64,000 bases of DNA from Pelobates cultripes (Eukaryota > Chordata > Amphibia > Anura > Pelobatidae), in the NCBI GenBank assembly GCA_933207985.1, contig OW240913.1, forward strand, positions 268,914,673 through 268,978,672, in the 5' to 3' direction. Position numbers and translations under genes: made by a program. How positions within the stretch are numbered: position 1 is the first letter of the stretch; every line of letters starts with the position of its first letter. The notes below the pieces were generated by a model. It was not told the origin of the DNA. It made no database searches and saw only the letters and a list, made by a program, of their open reading frames with translations. This document shows positions 43,321-53,321 of the stretch, piece after piece.

Positions 43321-44263
43321 AGTGGCATGGAGTCTTTCCGGGGATCCTGGAACGTCTCAGGCCTATCGCAAACAACTAGAGATCTATTATGGGATTCATG
43401 GGCACCTGGAACTAGACGCAGCTACGTATCAGCATGGAATACATGGATCCACTGGTGTATGGGGAGGGATCTCGATCCCTTTACAGCACCTATCTCTGCA
43501 ATACTAAACTTTTTATCCAACCTTTTTTCCACAGGGAAATCATACCGCTCTATTAACGTGATACGCTCCGCTATCTCAGCGGCTCACATTCCGATTAACA
43601 GTACCCCGGTTGGACAGGATGCTTTGGTATGCCGATTACTTCGGGGTATCAAACTATCCAGACCTCCAATCCCAAAATATAACAAGCTATGGGATGTGGA
43701 TTAAGTTATCCGTGTTCTTTGCGACTGGCCGGATAACTCGGCTCTTTCACCAAGACAGTTAGCAGCCAAACTCACGCTGCTCTTATGTCTAGTTTTGGAC
43801 GTTAGAGCATTCAACGTAGACGGTTTTTCAATTACTCCGGAGGGGGTTACCTTTACGGTATCTCACAGGACTAAGACGGACTCGGCATCCGTGTCCTACC
43901 CCTTTTTTCCCAACGGTTCCCCATCTCTGTGTCGTGAACACTTTGCTTCGTTCTGTCGAAGTGACTGCTCTGCTCCGTTTTTCTAGATCGGGACAACTGT
44001 TGGTATCATATACCAAACCATACAAACCAGTAACCCCTACCACTTTGGCTAGATGGGTATGCTGGCTTCTATCCTTAGCGGAAGTAGAATCGGGTTTCAG
44101 GGCCCGCTTGGTACGGGGAGCGGTGGCCTCGCGGGCCTTCTTGGTGGGTGCATCACTAACAGATATTTTGTGCACAGCAGATTGGACTAGAGAAAATACC
44201 TTCAAGGTCTTTTATTTCCGACAGACATCACACGCATCCTTCTCGTTACTACCTCAGCGTTAA
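43320..44263 (+). pseudogene. DIRS tyrosine recombinase, inactivated
   Basis: Replaces integrase in this order and inserts the circular cDNA. The N-terminal part (to 43704) contains PGTRRSYVSAWNTW and a helical SAM-like region, and ends at an in-frame TAA after LWDVD. The middle is open at 43795-43986, the C-terminal part at 43934-44263 with VRGAVASRAFLVGASLTDIL and FKVFYFR (catalytic Tyr). At the position where related enzymes have His of the His-x-x-Arg pair this copy reads FRARLVRG, with Arg instead. Stop, frame change and His loss all argue it is dead. Confidence 0.8.
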
Positions 44264-44265
44264 AA

Positions 44266-44355
44266 ATGCAAAATAGGAAGCCTCCTGTCATGTGGTAAAA
44301 TTGTAGGTTATGCTACCTATAATCTTAATTTTAGTAATGATAGAAGGCGAGTATT
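44266..44355 (+). repeat. DIRS internal complementary region
   Basis: 44266-44303 is the exact-looking complement of the outer edge of the left repeat (AGGAAGCCTCCTGTCATGTG). 44315-44355 is the complement of the outer edge of the right repeat (ACCTATAATCTTAATTT, GGCGAGTATT). The join gives the sequence needed to circularise the two ends. Confidence 0.88.
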
Positions 44356-44362
44356 CCCCCTC

Positions 44363-44528
44363 GCATCAAAGAAAGAGGAAATGACACACCCATCTGGGAT
44401 TTATATACAGACTATGCTGGACTATGATTGGTTTAAAGTTTTTGATTGAATGACTTGTGCTGCTGGAAGCATAAGTAAAGAAGGTTATGCAAAATACTCG
44501 CCTCCTGTCAAATTAAGATTATAGGTAC
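44363..44528 (+). repeat. Right inverted terminal repeat of DIRS
   Basis: Begins near CATCAAAGAAAGAGG and ends near CTCCTGTCAAATTAAGATTA. The outermost about 20 bases differ from the left repeat, as DIRS end extensions do. Confidence 0.85.
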
Positions 44529-44808
44529 ACTATGTTAGCATAAACTACAATTCCTCTATATTTTAAGCCCATTCGATAACTATACGGCAAGGATTTTGCC
44601 AACACCCGCAAAATATATACATAATGTTATGTATATATTTTACCACACACTGATTGGCCCATTTTTGGTCTCTTTTGGTTAGTTTCAGTCTTTCCCTAAT
44701 CAGGTTTTTGTCACCAAACTTCTACAGACGAATGACTTAAATTCAGGTGTCTCAAAGTTTTTTCTGATATAAAAAAAAAGGGTTCAGCTGATCCAAATTT
44801 TCTTGCTA
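44529..44808. other. Short AT-rich spacer
   Basis: No features beyond A-runs. It supplies the target of the next hAT. Confidence 0.5.
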
Positions 44809-44816
44809 TGCACAAG

Positions 44817-45845
44817 CAGGGCCTGCCCGTCCATAGGACGGACTGGGGCAGTCACCCCAGGTGGCACTTTAACAGTGGCGGCATATTGATGCCCCGGACT
44901 GCCTCTGCTCCCAGTCTGCAGCTGCGCTGTGTGCAGAGCTGCAGACCATATGATGGAAGACTCGCGAGCTTCCAGAGCACTGCCCCTCACCACTGTCGCC
45001 CTTACATCCTGCCCCAAAACTGTCACCCTCACATCTTGCCCCCAACACTGTCACCCTGCCCCCCACCACTGTCATTGTCACCCTCACATACTGCCTCCCA
45101 CCACTGTCACACTCACATCCTGCCTTTGACCACTTTCACTCTCACATCCTGACACAGCCTTTGTACACACTGCCCCCCCACACTGTACCCTTCCTACACA
45201 CTGCCCCCCTATACTGTCACCTTCCTACACACTGCCCTCCCATACTGTCACCTTCCTACACACTGTTCCCCCTATGCTGCCACCTTACTACACACTGTCC
45301 TGCCATTCCAGCCCACAGGTAAAAGGCAGGAAGGGAGGAGAATCCCAATTTAATTTAAACTGCTCACCCCCACCAGCATTTATCCAACTCTATACACACA
45401 CTACATACACTACACAGACACTACTACAGACACTACATGCACTACACAGACACTGCATCCACTAGACACCCAGCATCCACCACACATACCCCACATCCAC
45501 TACACACACCGCCTCCACTATGCACACACAGACAATATATTCAATACACACACTGCATACAATACACCCTACATCCATGACACAATACACGACGCAGCAT
45601 CCACAACACACAGATGCAGCATCCTGACACACAGACGCAGCATCCATTACACACACACACACACTGCATTCACTACACACTGAAGATGATATACACACTG
45701 ACACCCAATACACAAACAGACATTTCATTCACTACACACACTGCATAAAATAATGGATGTTGGTGTGCTTTTGGTGCAAGACAGGGGAGGGGAGGCAGCA
45801 TTTCATCCTTGGACACAGGCAGCACAATGTTTTGGGACGGCCCTG
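44817..45845. mobile_element. Non-autonomous hAT with TSD TGCACAAG
   Basis: Left end CAGGGCCTGCCCGTCC and right end GGGACGGCCCTG are inverted. TGCACAAG flanks both sides (44809-44816 and 45846-45853). Cargo: CACTGTCACCCTCACATCCT units (44990-45300) and CACTACACACACTGCATCC units (45395-45745). No transposase. Confidence 0.93.
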
Positions 45846-45984
45846 TGCACAAGTCTAATGTAATTCAAGTAATGACTCACAAAAAATGTGCCGAAAAACG
45901 TATACTTGCGTATATACGGTAGTCAGTTTCCTTCCCCCAAATCTCCAGTTAGATTCTTTTTGCAGGAGTTAGTTTAGAGAATGC

Positions 45985-46773
45985 TGCTAAAGGTGCATTT
46001 GATACCTGCACATTTGGTTAAAAAAGTTTTATGGCAGTAACATATAACTGGCAGGCCAAAACCAGATGACGTGTGCATAAAAAGCAGAATTAAAAAATTA
46101 CCACCATGCACGTTCTCTGAAATTTGTTTAGCACAATGGTTGGAGGAAGGATGTGAAAACACCCCATATACAATGCCCTGGAATGTCTACTTTAGAAAAA
46201 TATAAACTTTCATGATGTTAACATTAACTGGGGACTGCAAAAATATGCCAAACTGAAGATAGGCCAAGCATACCTATATATCAAGTTGAAAAACTGATAT
46301 GTACAAGTCTCGATTGTGGCCTTTTAGCCCCCAAACAATCCAGCAAACCTATGCATGGGTGATATCACTGTACTCAGGAGATGTTGCTGAACACATATTG
46401 GGGTGTTGTTTGGCAGTGACACATAACATGATCTGTTAATTCATGCCTAAAGTACAATGTGTGTGAAAAAAACACACAAAAATTGACTACCTAAAAGTTT
46501 GACAAAGTCTGGTATGTAGAATTAGTGCATGGAAAGTGTTAAAAAAACACACCATTTAAAATACCCTAGGGTGTCTACTTTCCAAAAATATATGGTTTGG
46601 TGGGGGTAAAAAACTTTGGCCGGTCTTATGAATGTCCCAAATAGGACATGTGCGCAGGTTGACTACATGTCAAAATTTCAAGTTGAAAAATGGATATGCG
46701 CACCTGCCAAATGTGGCCTTTAAGCCCCCAAACATCTTGACAAGCCTATGTATGGGTGGTATCAGTGTACTCA
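45985..46773. repeat. Diverged tandem repeat of about 390 bp, two units
   Basis: Phrases recur in order about 390 bp apart: CAAGTTGAAAAA(C/T)(T)GATATG at 46280 and 46680, CCCCCAAACA at 46328 and 46726, CCTATG(C/T)ATGGGTG at 46350 and 46746, GTACTCAGGAGATGTTGCTG at 46370 and 48046. The second unit is interrupted by a hAT at 46774. Coding potential not evident. Confidence 0.7.
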
Positions 46774-48043
46774 GGGCCAGATTAAGAGCCCAGTGGGCCT
46801 GGTGCTGACATTTATGATGGGCCTAATTACAAAATCGTATTTACCAAAAACACGAAAACAGTCTTACCTCCTAAGCGTCATGTATCTGATGTAGCTGGTG
46901 CTGAAGGGAAACTCATAGGATGCAGGTATGAGAAAACACATACCCTTTGCTAATCTCACGCTTTCATCTTCAAGTAAACCTATACCCCCTTACAGCAGTG
47001 TCCAGTAAAGCAGGAAGTCTATGGATGGGGTAAAAGGGTGGGCCACTGATGCAAATCTGCTGAAAGGGGCGAACATACACAAAAAGGGGGCATGTCTGTG
47101 TCCCCATGTCTCCCAGTCCCTTAGTGTCTTTGTCCCCATGTCTCCCAGTGTCCCCATGTCACTAGGACACTAGGGGACATTGAGAGACATTGGGACACTG
47201 GGAGACATGGGAACACTGAGATACTAGGGAACACTGAGAGACCTGGGGACACAGTCTCTTGGGGACACTGGGAGACATGGAGAAATGGGGACACTGGTTG
47301 ACTTTGGGACACGAGGGGACATGGGGCACTGAGACAGTGTGATACACAAGGGACACTGTGATATATAGGGGACACTGGAGACTTGACAAAGACCTGGGTA
47401 CAAAACGTTGTGGTGTCCAATAAACCTGCTTAAATCTATCATAGTGAGTGCCTGAGATTTATTTTCTTCTATACTAGGGGACACTGAGACACTTGGGGGC
47501 ACTGTGAGACATGGGGACACTGGGAGACTAGGGGCCACTGGGAGACATGGGGCCACTGTGTCCCTAGTGTTTCAGGGTCCCCATGTTCCCCAGTGTCCCT
47601 ATGTCTCCCAGTGTTCCAATGTCTCAGCGTTCCCAAGTCTCTCACCGTACCCATGTCTCGCAGGTTCGGAGCTGCTGTCTGGGCTCTCTGTGCAGAGCTG
47701 CTCCCCCGGATCAGTAAATAGAGAGAGTCAGGGAGGGAGATGCTGTAACTTCTCATCCCTGCCTCTCTCCACACAAACAGCGACCCCTACTGGCCAGCGC
47801 TGGTATTGCAGAATAATCTCTGTTTATACTGAGACAGACATTTGTATTGCCGGTTTTACTGCAATATCGGCACCGGCTAGGCAGCCTCAAATACCTGAGA
47901 AATACCTGGCAACCATAAGAAATACATGAGAAATACCTGGCAACCCTAATAGTAGTGTGTGTAAAAAATTTTTACATTTCATGGGCCTGGGCCTGGGCCT
48001 GGAGCTGCAGCTCCATCAGCCCCTATGTTAATCCAGCCATGAC
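46774..48043. mobile_element. Non-autonomous hAT with TSD TGTACTCA
   Basis: Left end GGGCCAGATTAAG and right end TTAATCCAGCCATGAC are imperfect inverted ends. TGTACTCA flanks both sides (46766-46773 and 48044-48051), and the host repeat reads straight through once the insert is removed. Cargo is a minisatellite of GGGACACTGGGAGACATGGG units present in both orientations (47095-47680). No transposase. Confidence 0.85.
47095..47680. repeat. Minisatellite GGGACACTGGGAGACATG in both orientations
   Basis: CCCATGTCTCCCAGTGTCC units at 47100-47160 and 47570-47660 flank complementary GGGACACTGGGAGACATGG units (47165-47560), so the array itself is a large inverted repeat. ORFs over it are artefacts. 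Confidence 0.88.
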
Positions 48044-48066
48044 TGTACTCAGGAGATGTTGCTGAA

Positions 48067-49702
48067 CAGGGCCGCCATCAGAAAATTTGGGGCCCATGAC
48101 AAAGCACAAGGTCTGGGCCCCCCCCCCTCCTCGCGGGCCCGCCCACGCCCTACCTAGTCCGCTCACAATGATGCAGGACTGAATGTGGTGTGTGTATAGT
48201 GGAAGTGAATTAGAAGTAGTGTAATGGATGTAGTGTTTGTGTGTATTAGATACTGTTTGTGCAATGAATGCAGAGTGTGTGGTGTAGCGGATGCAGTGTG
48301 TATAGTGAACGCAGAGTGTTTTTGAGTAGTGGATGTAGTGTGTGTACAGTGATGTAGTGTGTGTTTGTGTAGTGGACGTAGTGTTTGTATGTACTAGATG
48401 AAATGTGTTTAGTGGATGCAGTGTCTGTAGTGTGTGTATCAGGCGCAGTGTCTGTGTATAGTGAATGCAGAGTGTTTCAATTTGTGGTGGATGTAGTGTG
48501 TGTACTGTGAATACAGGATGTTTGTGTAGTGGATGCTGTGTGTACAGTTAATGCAGAGTGTATGTTAGTGTAGTGAATGCAGAGTGTGTGTCAGTATAGT
48601 GAATCCAGAGTGTGTGCATAGTTTAGTGAATGCAGAGTGTGTGTTAGTGTGTAATGAATGCAGAGTGTATGTTGGTGTGTAGTGAATGCAGAGTGCGTCA
48701 GTGTAATGAATGTAGTGTGTGTGTTAGTGCAGTGAATGCATAGTGTGTGTAAATTTGTAGTGAATGCAGAGAGTGTGTTAGTATGTAGCGGATGCAGAGT
48801 GTGTGTTAGTGTAGTGTATGCAGTGTTAATGTGTAGTGAATGCAGAGAGTGTGTTAGTGTGTAGCGGATGCAGAGTGTGTGTTAGTGTAGCGTATGCAGT
48901 GTGTGTGTTAGCGTATGCAGTGTGTGTGTTAGTGTATGCAGTGTGTTGTGTTAGTGTATGCAGTGTGTTGTGTTAGTGAATGCAGTGTGTGTGTGGTGTT
49001 AGTGAATGCAGTGTGTGTGTGTGTGTTATTGTATGCAGTGTGTGTGTGTGTTATTGTATGCAGTGTGTGTGTGTGTTAGTGTATGCAGTGTGTGTGTGTT
49101 GTGTTAGTGAATGCAGTGTGTGTGTTGTGTTAGTGAATGCAGTGTGTGTGTTGTGTTATTGTATGCAGTGTGTGTTAGTGTATGCAGTGTGTGTGTTGTG
49201 TTAGTGTATGCAGTGTATCTGTTGTGTTAGTGTATGATCTGGGGTGAGGGGGAGGAAGGAATTTTAACATTAATTTTTTATTAATTTAATTAAATGTTTC
49301 TCCCCCCTCCCTGCTTACCTGTGTCCATGGAGGGGGAGATTCCATCCCTGGTGGTCCGGTGGGGGGGCCCCCCTTCTCCCTGTTACCGCAGAGGGGGCCC
49401 AGGCAGCACACAGCTTCTCCTCTCTTCTCATAACTCTCGCGAGACCCGGTTACCATGGCAACGCTCCGCGGGTCTCGCGAGAGTTATGAGAAGAGAGGAG
49501 AAGCTGTGTGCTACCTGCCTGGGCCCCCTGTGCGGTAACAGGGAGCCGGGTGTCCGCGCCTGCACACATAGATAGCGATATTCGCTATCTATGTGTGCAG
49601 AAAGGGAAAGTGGGGCCCAGGACTGCCAGAGCAGTCCGGGCCCCCCAGGGCCGCCGGGCCCGTGACAACAATCACGGTTGTCACCCCCTGATGGCGGCCC
49701 TG
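48067..49702. mobile_element. hAT-like non-autonomous element, no intact TSD
   Basis: Ends CAGGGCCGCCATCAG and CTGATGGCGGCCCTG are 15-bp perfect inverted ends. Flanking octamers TTGCTGAA and GCTTACTT do not match, so one flank was probably lost or rearranged. Cargo: GTAGTGAATGCAGAGTGTG and GTGTATGCAGTGTGTGT arrays (48180-49235), then a GC-rich inverted repeat (49378-49550) and a hairpin (49561-49598). Order is the mirror of the element at 1792. Confidence 0.8.
49378..49550. repeat. GC-rich inverted repeat with paired TCTCGCGAGA motifs and an X-box core
   Basis: Arms from CCCTGTTACCGCA to TGCGGTAACAGGG. Inside, TCTCGCGAGA occurs at 49435-49444 and 49473-49482, symmetric about GTTACCATGGCAAC (49449-49462). 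TCTCGCGAGA is a known vertebrate promoter motif. The core 14-mer also sits in the hAT at 27425. Confidence 0.85.
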
Positions 49703-52400
49703 GCTTACTTTGCAAATAAATATTGCACCTGCTAAATTACTATGTCATTTTTAGCAAAACCATTTTTGAAAGCAAAAGCTTCAGGATTATCAGAATACTA
49801 AACAGTTTGAACAAAAAAAAATTAAAAATGAATAAGGCACAGAGGCTTCTTACAGAGTGAGTCACATTGCACTTGCAAATAAAGCACAGTCTATTGGGGA
49901 ATCACTAATAATATAATGTGCAAAGGAAATAGTGTATTTTAAGGGAGTTATGTAATAAAATTTTAAGCTGTGCTACTTTCCAATACAGTTTTGCATTGTC
50001 TTCATGATCTTGATTATGACATTCAGACAGAACTAATTTCTCGGCTGCATCAATGTGATTGCAGGACTTTCAATTTTGCTGTTTTTTGTAAGCATGGCCA
50101 TACCGAGGGTTTGGCGAGAACGGTGCCTGCCAGGTGTGCAGGCCAAGGGGGTGCAAAATTCACTTGTCACACTGACAAGTGATTTCTGCACCCCTTTGGC
50201 TTGCGCTTTCTGCGCCCCCCAGGCTTCCTTACTGTACACTAGTAGGAGGAGCACATCTCCCTCCTGCTCAGCATAGGAGTGCCAGGTGCACAAGCGCCAG
50301 GCGCTCAATCTGACACCGCACACCACTGGAGATTATGAGGCCCCCTCCCCTGCTATGACAGGTAAAACGAGGAAGCTATGAATGGAAGGGGCAGGGGGGA
50401 TTAAGAATGGAAAGGGGAGGGGGATTATAAATGGAAGTGGCAATGCTATGAATGGAAGGCGAGGTGGGGAATGCTATCAATGCAAGGAATAGGGGAAGCT
50501 ATGAATGGAAGAGGTAGGGGGATGCAATGCATGGAAAAGGTAGGGGGGCTATGAATGGAATGGGCAAGGGGGTGCTTTGAATGAAAAGGGTAGTGGGCAG
50601 CTATGTATGGAAGGGGTAGGTAAATAAATAAATACCCCACTGGACTGCCAGGGATTAAGAAACTCTTGGACAATTTAAGAAAAAAAAAGGTAAGCAAAAG
50701 AAAAATTTTAATTTTATTTATATCCGAAATGCAAAATGAAATGAAGAGGCTGGTTTTGCAACATACAAACAAAGCTACCTCACTAATATCTCACAGACCA
50801 CACATCCATCACACGCATACATATTACACTCAGGAATCACACACATCTGTCACACACAGCACTCTCAGTCACCACACTCAAACTACACTCAAAAATCACA
50901 CATAGCTGTCACAAACAGCACACTCTGCCACCACACACCCACATACATATTACTCAGGAATCACACAGCTCCCACACAACACAGGCTATGGCCTTTATGG
51001 GAAAAAAAAAAAAACCATAAAAACTTGCAATGGTCATACATTTAATGTAAAGTATTAAGGTGTATGTGGTGTTTTGTTTGTTAGGTATTCCACCTGCTGT
51101 AAACACACATTTTCCATTAAATAAGTTATTTATTGGATCTGTGAATTGTGATAGAATCATTGTGCAGATTACTATAAGTTGTATTGCTGCAGCTATTAAC
51201 ATGGTGTGAGTTTTAATGCAATAAGGCCAGTAATATACTCACACCCACCATACATTACTGTCAATTTTATTACTGTGAAACGCTGATTAATTCATCTTTT
51301 ATACACATTACTGTAAGTTTTATTACTGTGAAGCTCTGTTAAAAAAAATAAAAATCACACACTGCATATTACTGTGAGTTTTATTGTGGTGGAGCTCTGT
51401 GATACTCATACAAACTGTAAATTAGTGTGAGTTTTAGTGTGGTTGAGCTCTGTGATACACTCATGCACACTGCACATTACTGTGTGCTTTAGTGCTGAGG
51501 TGCAGGGTTGTACCTAGGGGTTGGCAAAACTGGCCAAAAATCAGATGTCAGCCTGGCCGGCCCATGCATATATACTGTCTGATAGGGTCCGTCTTTAACA
51601 CAGGTCAAAAGGGGCAGCTGCTTCAAGTCCAGTCAATCCTGGGGGGCTCAAAGCAATGGCGGATCCAGTGGGGTGGGATGGCCGGAGAGAGAGAGCAGAG
51701 AGGGATTGATAACTGGGTGTGTATAATAGTGATATAAGGACGGAAAGAGATATGATGTGGTACTGTGGCAACAATAAAGCACAGAGCTCCATATAAAAAG
51801 ATAAGATTTAGCACTGTGGAGTTCTGTGCTAGTTTTACAAAAGAACAGGACATTATTGCTGACATTTGGTGACTTTGGACAAGCTACCACAATAAATAGC
51901 ACGCATCCAGCTGATCAAACTGATTGGCACCATGCTGGAATAAAATTAGACAGTGCATTGCCAATCAGGAAGAACTTGCGATCTCCCTGCTGGATTGTGC
52001 AGCAGACTTCCACATGGGCTGCATTAGGGTGTGTCAGGGCACTCCAAGCTCACCCTTTGCACACACCTGTGATTTCCAGTTAAACTATTTTGGACTAAAA
52101 TTTGAAAATCACTTTGAAGTAATTTTGAAGTCCCCAAATTCATTTAATAGTTAATAAATGTATTTGCTTTAATTTATGAGACATTTGTGTACTTTCATTC
52201 AAGTGTATTCAGGCTAAAAATTTTTCCTAATGTTAAACATTATTAAATAAAGCACAATACCTATTCAAAATAGAGTGCTCTTTTCTTATATGAATGATGT
52301 TTTTTTATCTAAACATTTCCAAAACATCTACTTTTGCTAGTTTTGACAGATATAGGTTAAATTAAATATATGTTGAAGAAAATTATTATTTTTTTTTTAG
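49703..52400. other. Probable upstream intron with decayed repeats
   Basis: No exon found by eye upstream of 52401. 50090-50340 has hAT-like GC-rich sequence with hairpin CACTTGTCAC/TGACAAGTG. 50370-50620 is a minisatellite of TATGAATGGAAGGGGTAGGG units (about 24-27 bp). 50780-50960 is CACACATC repeats. 51490-51700 has GGCGGATCCAG-type transposon-end words. The rest is AT-rich. Confidence 0.45.
50370..50620. repeat. Minisatellite TATGAATGGAAGGGGTAGGG
   Basis: About 9-10 irregular copies of a 24-27-bp purine-rich unit. Confidence 0.85.
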
Positions 52401-52466
52401 TTCTGCAATTGAGAATGCAGCATCGGCGCACTCAGGAACAGATGTCAGAGCACAATTTAATCCCAT
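52401..52466 (+). CDS. MYOCD: Myocardin-like gene, coding exon (66 bp)
   Basis: The exon is preceded by a long T-run ending in AG and followed by GTAAGT, both strong splice signals. The first two bases finish a split codon (compatible with Val), and the frame then reads LQLRMQHRRTQEQ and on to Ile-Pro, ending with one base of the next codon. Myocardin-family coactivators have this segment as the first RPEL-type actin-binding region near their N-terminus. The Gln-Glu-Gln pattern is closer to myocardin than to MRTF-A/B, which have Arg-Glu-Glu-Leu (from memory of the family). Myocardin coactivates SRF in cardiac and smooth muscle. The exon carrying the start codon is not seen in the window. Confidence 0.68.
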
Positions 52467-52863
52467 GTAAGTTATAACTGTAAGTCAATAAGTAATTTAA
52501 GAAAAAGATCACACATTCTACATTTCACAAAACATCATAAGTTATCTGTTGAAGAAACATCTACATTATTTCTTCTTGCAAAAACACTTAATTATACAAT
52601 AAGCGTGATAAACCCTCTAAAATATTTGAAAACACACATTAATGCAAATCTATGCTTACAATTATCTAATTATCTGATGTATAATGACTATTTCAGCTAA
52701 ATACAAATTTTCTTCAGATACGAAACATTAAATAGCATAAATTGGTATGTTACGTGTTTTTAGAATTTCAATGACTCTGAAAAATAAATCTGAATTTGTA
52801 TCTGAAATAAGTTTTAACAATTTTTAAGTTGCTCATTTGTTTATATTTTGATTCTGTTTGCAG

Positions 52864-52922
52864 CACCAAATAAAACACAATCACCTTTCCAACACCAAAA
52901 TGGCAACGTGGGTCAAATCAAA
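52864..52922 (+). CDS. MYOCD: Myocardin-like gene, next coding exon (59 bp)
   Basis: Acceptor TTCTGTTTGCAG and donor GTAAGTATG bracket 59 bp. CA completes the codon begun with T in the previous exon, then 19 codons follow (PNKTQSPFQHQNG...QIK) and the exon ends on a codon boundary. The intron before is 397 bp. The position matches the variable linker after the first RPEL-type segment in myocardin. Sequence conservation here is weak, so support comes mainly from frame continuity and splice sites. Confidence 0.62.
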
Positions 52923-53241
52923 GTAAGTATGTTTAATTATACTAAATGAAGCAATGTAATTAATTAATATTGGCAATGTTTAAGTTCAACTTTTCACATC
53001 CTACATTTTTAAATTAATTAAAACATTTAAGCTTATGGTTTAATATTTTATGATACTATCAAATGGGCTCAACGTCCATCAGCTCGCACTATCCTAAAAC
53101 CACTATAGCAATCCTTCTGTTTTGTTTAAACATAACATATATTTTTAGTGGTATTTTAATAGATCATTAGAGCTTATCCTATAAAGTATTCTGAAAAAAA
53201 CAAATACAAGTAAATATTACAATAATTTATTTGCCTGACAG

Positions 53242-53317
53242 ACTGAAGATATTTTGAGGTTCAAGAATCAGAACAAGCTCCACAAAGTGTCAGCTGCGAA
53301 GATGCATTTTTCTGAAG
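53242..53317 (+). CDS. MYOCD: Myocardin-like gene, next coding exon (76 bp)
   Basis: Acceptor TTGCCTGACAG and donor GTTTGT bracket 76 bp. It begins on a codon boundary and reads TEDILRFKNQNKLHKVSAAK then MHFSEG, leaving one base for the next exon. In myocardin-family proteins the second RPEL-type segment has a Lys/Arg-rich helix and then a Met-His-Ile motif. The Met-His here fits that place. The intron before is 319 bp. The following intron is invaded almost at once by an antisense L1. The next exon is not recognised in the window. Confidence 0.64.
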
Positions 53318-53321
53318 GTTT

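Larger units (their letters stand above)
38941..44528 (+). mobile_element. DIRS-type tyrosine-recombinase retrotransposon, complete length, mutated
   Basis: Left inverted terminal repeat 38941-39104 and right one about 44363-44528 are reverse complements over about 160 bp, not direct LTRs. Between gene 3' end and right repeat is an internal complementary region (44266-44355) that copies the outer edges of both repeats, the hallmark of DIRS elements, which replicate through a circular intermediate. Order: leader (39105-40306), gag, RT, RNase H, tyrosine recombinase. No target duplication is expected for this order. All three gene regions carry frame changes or stops. A near-identical partial copy lies at 62868-64000 on the other strand. 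Confidence 0.93.
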
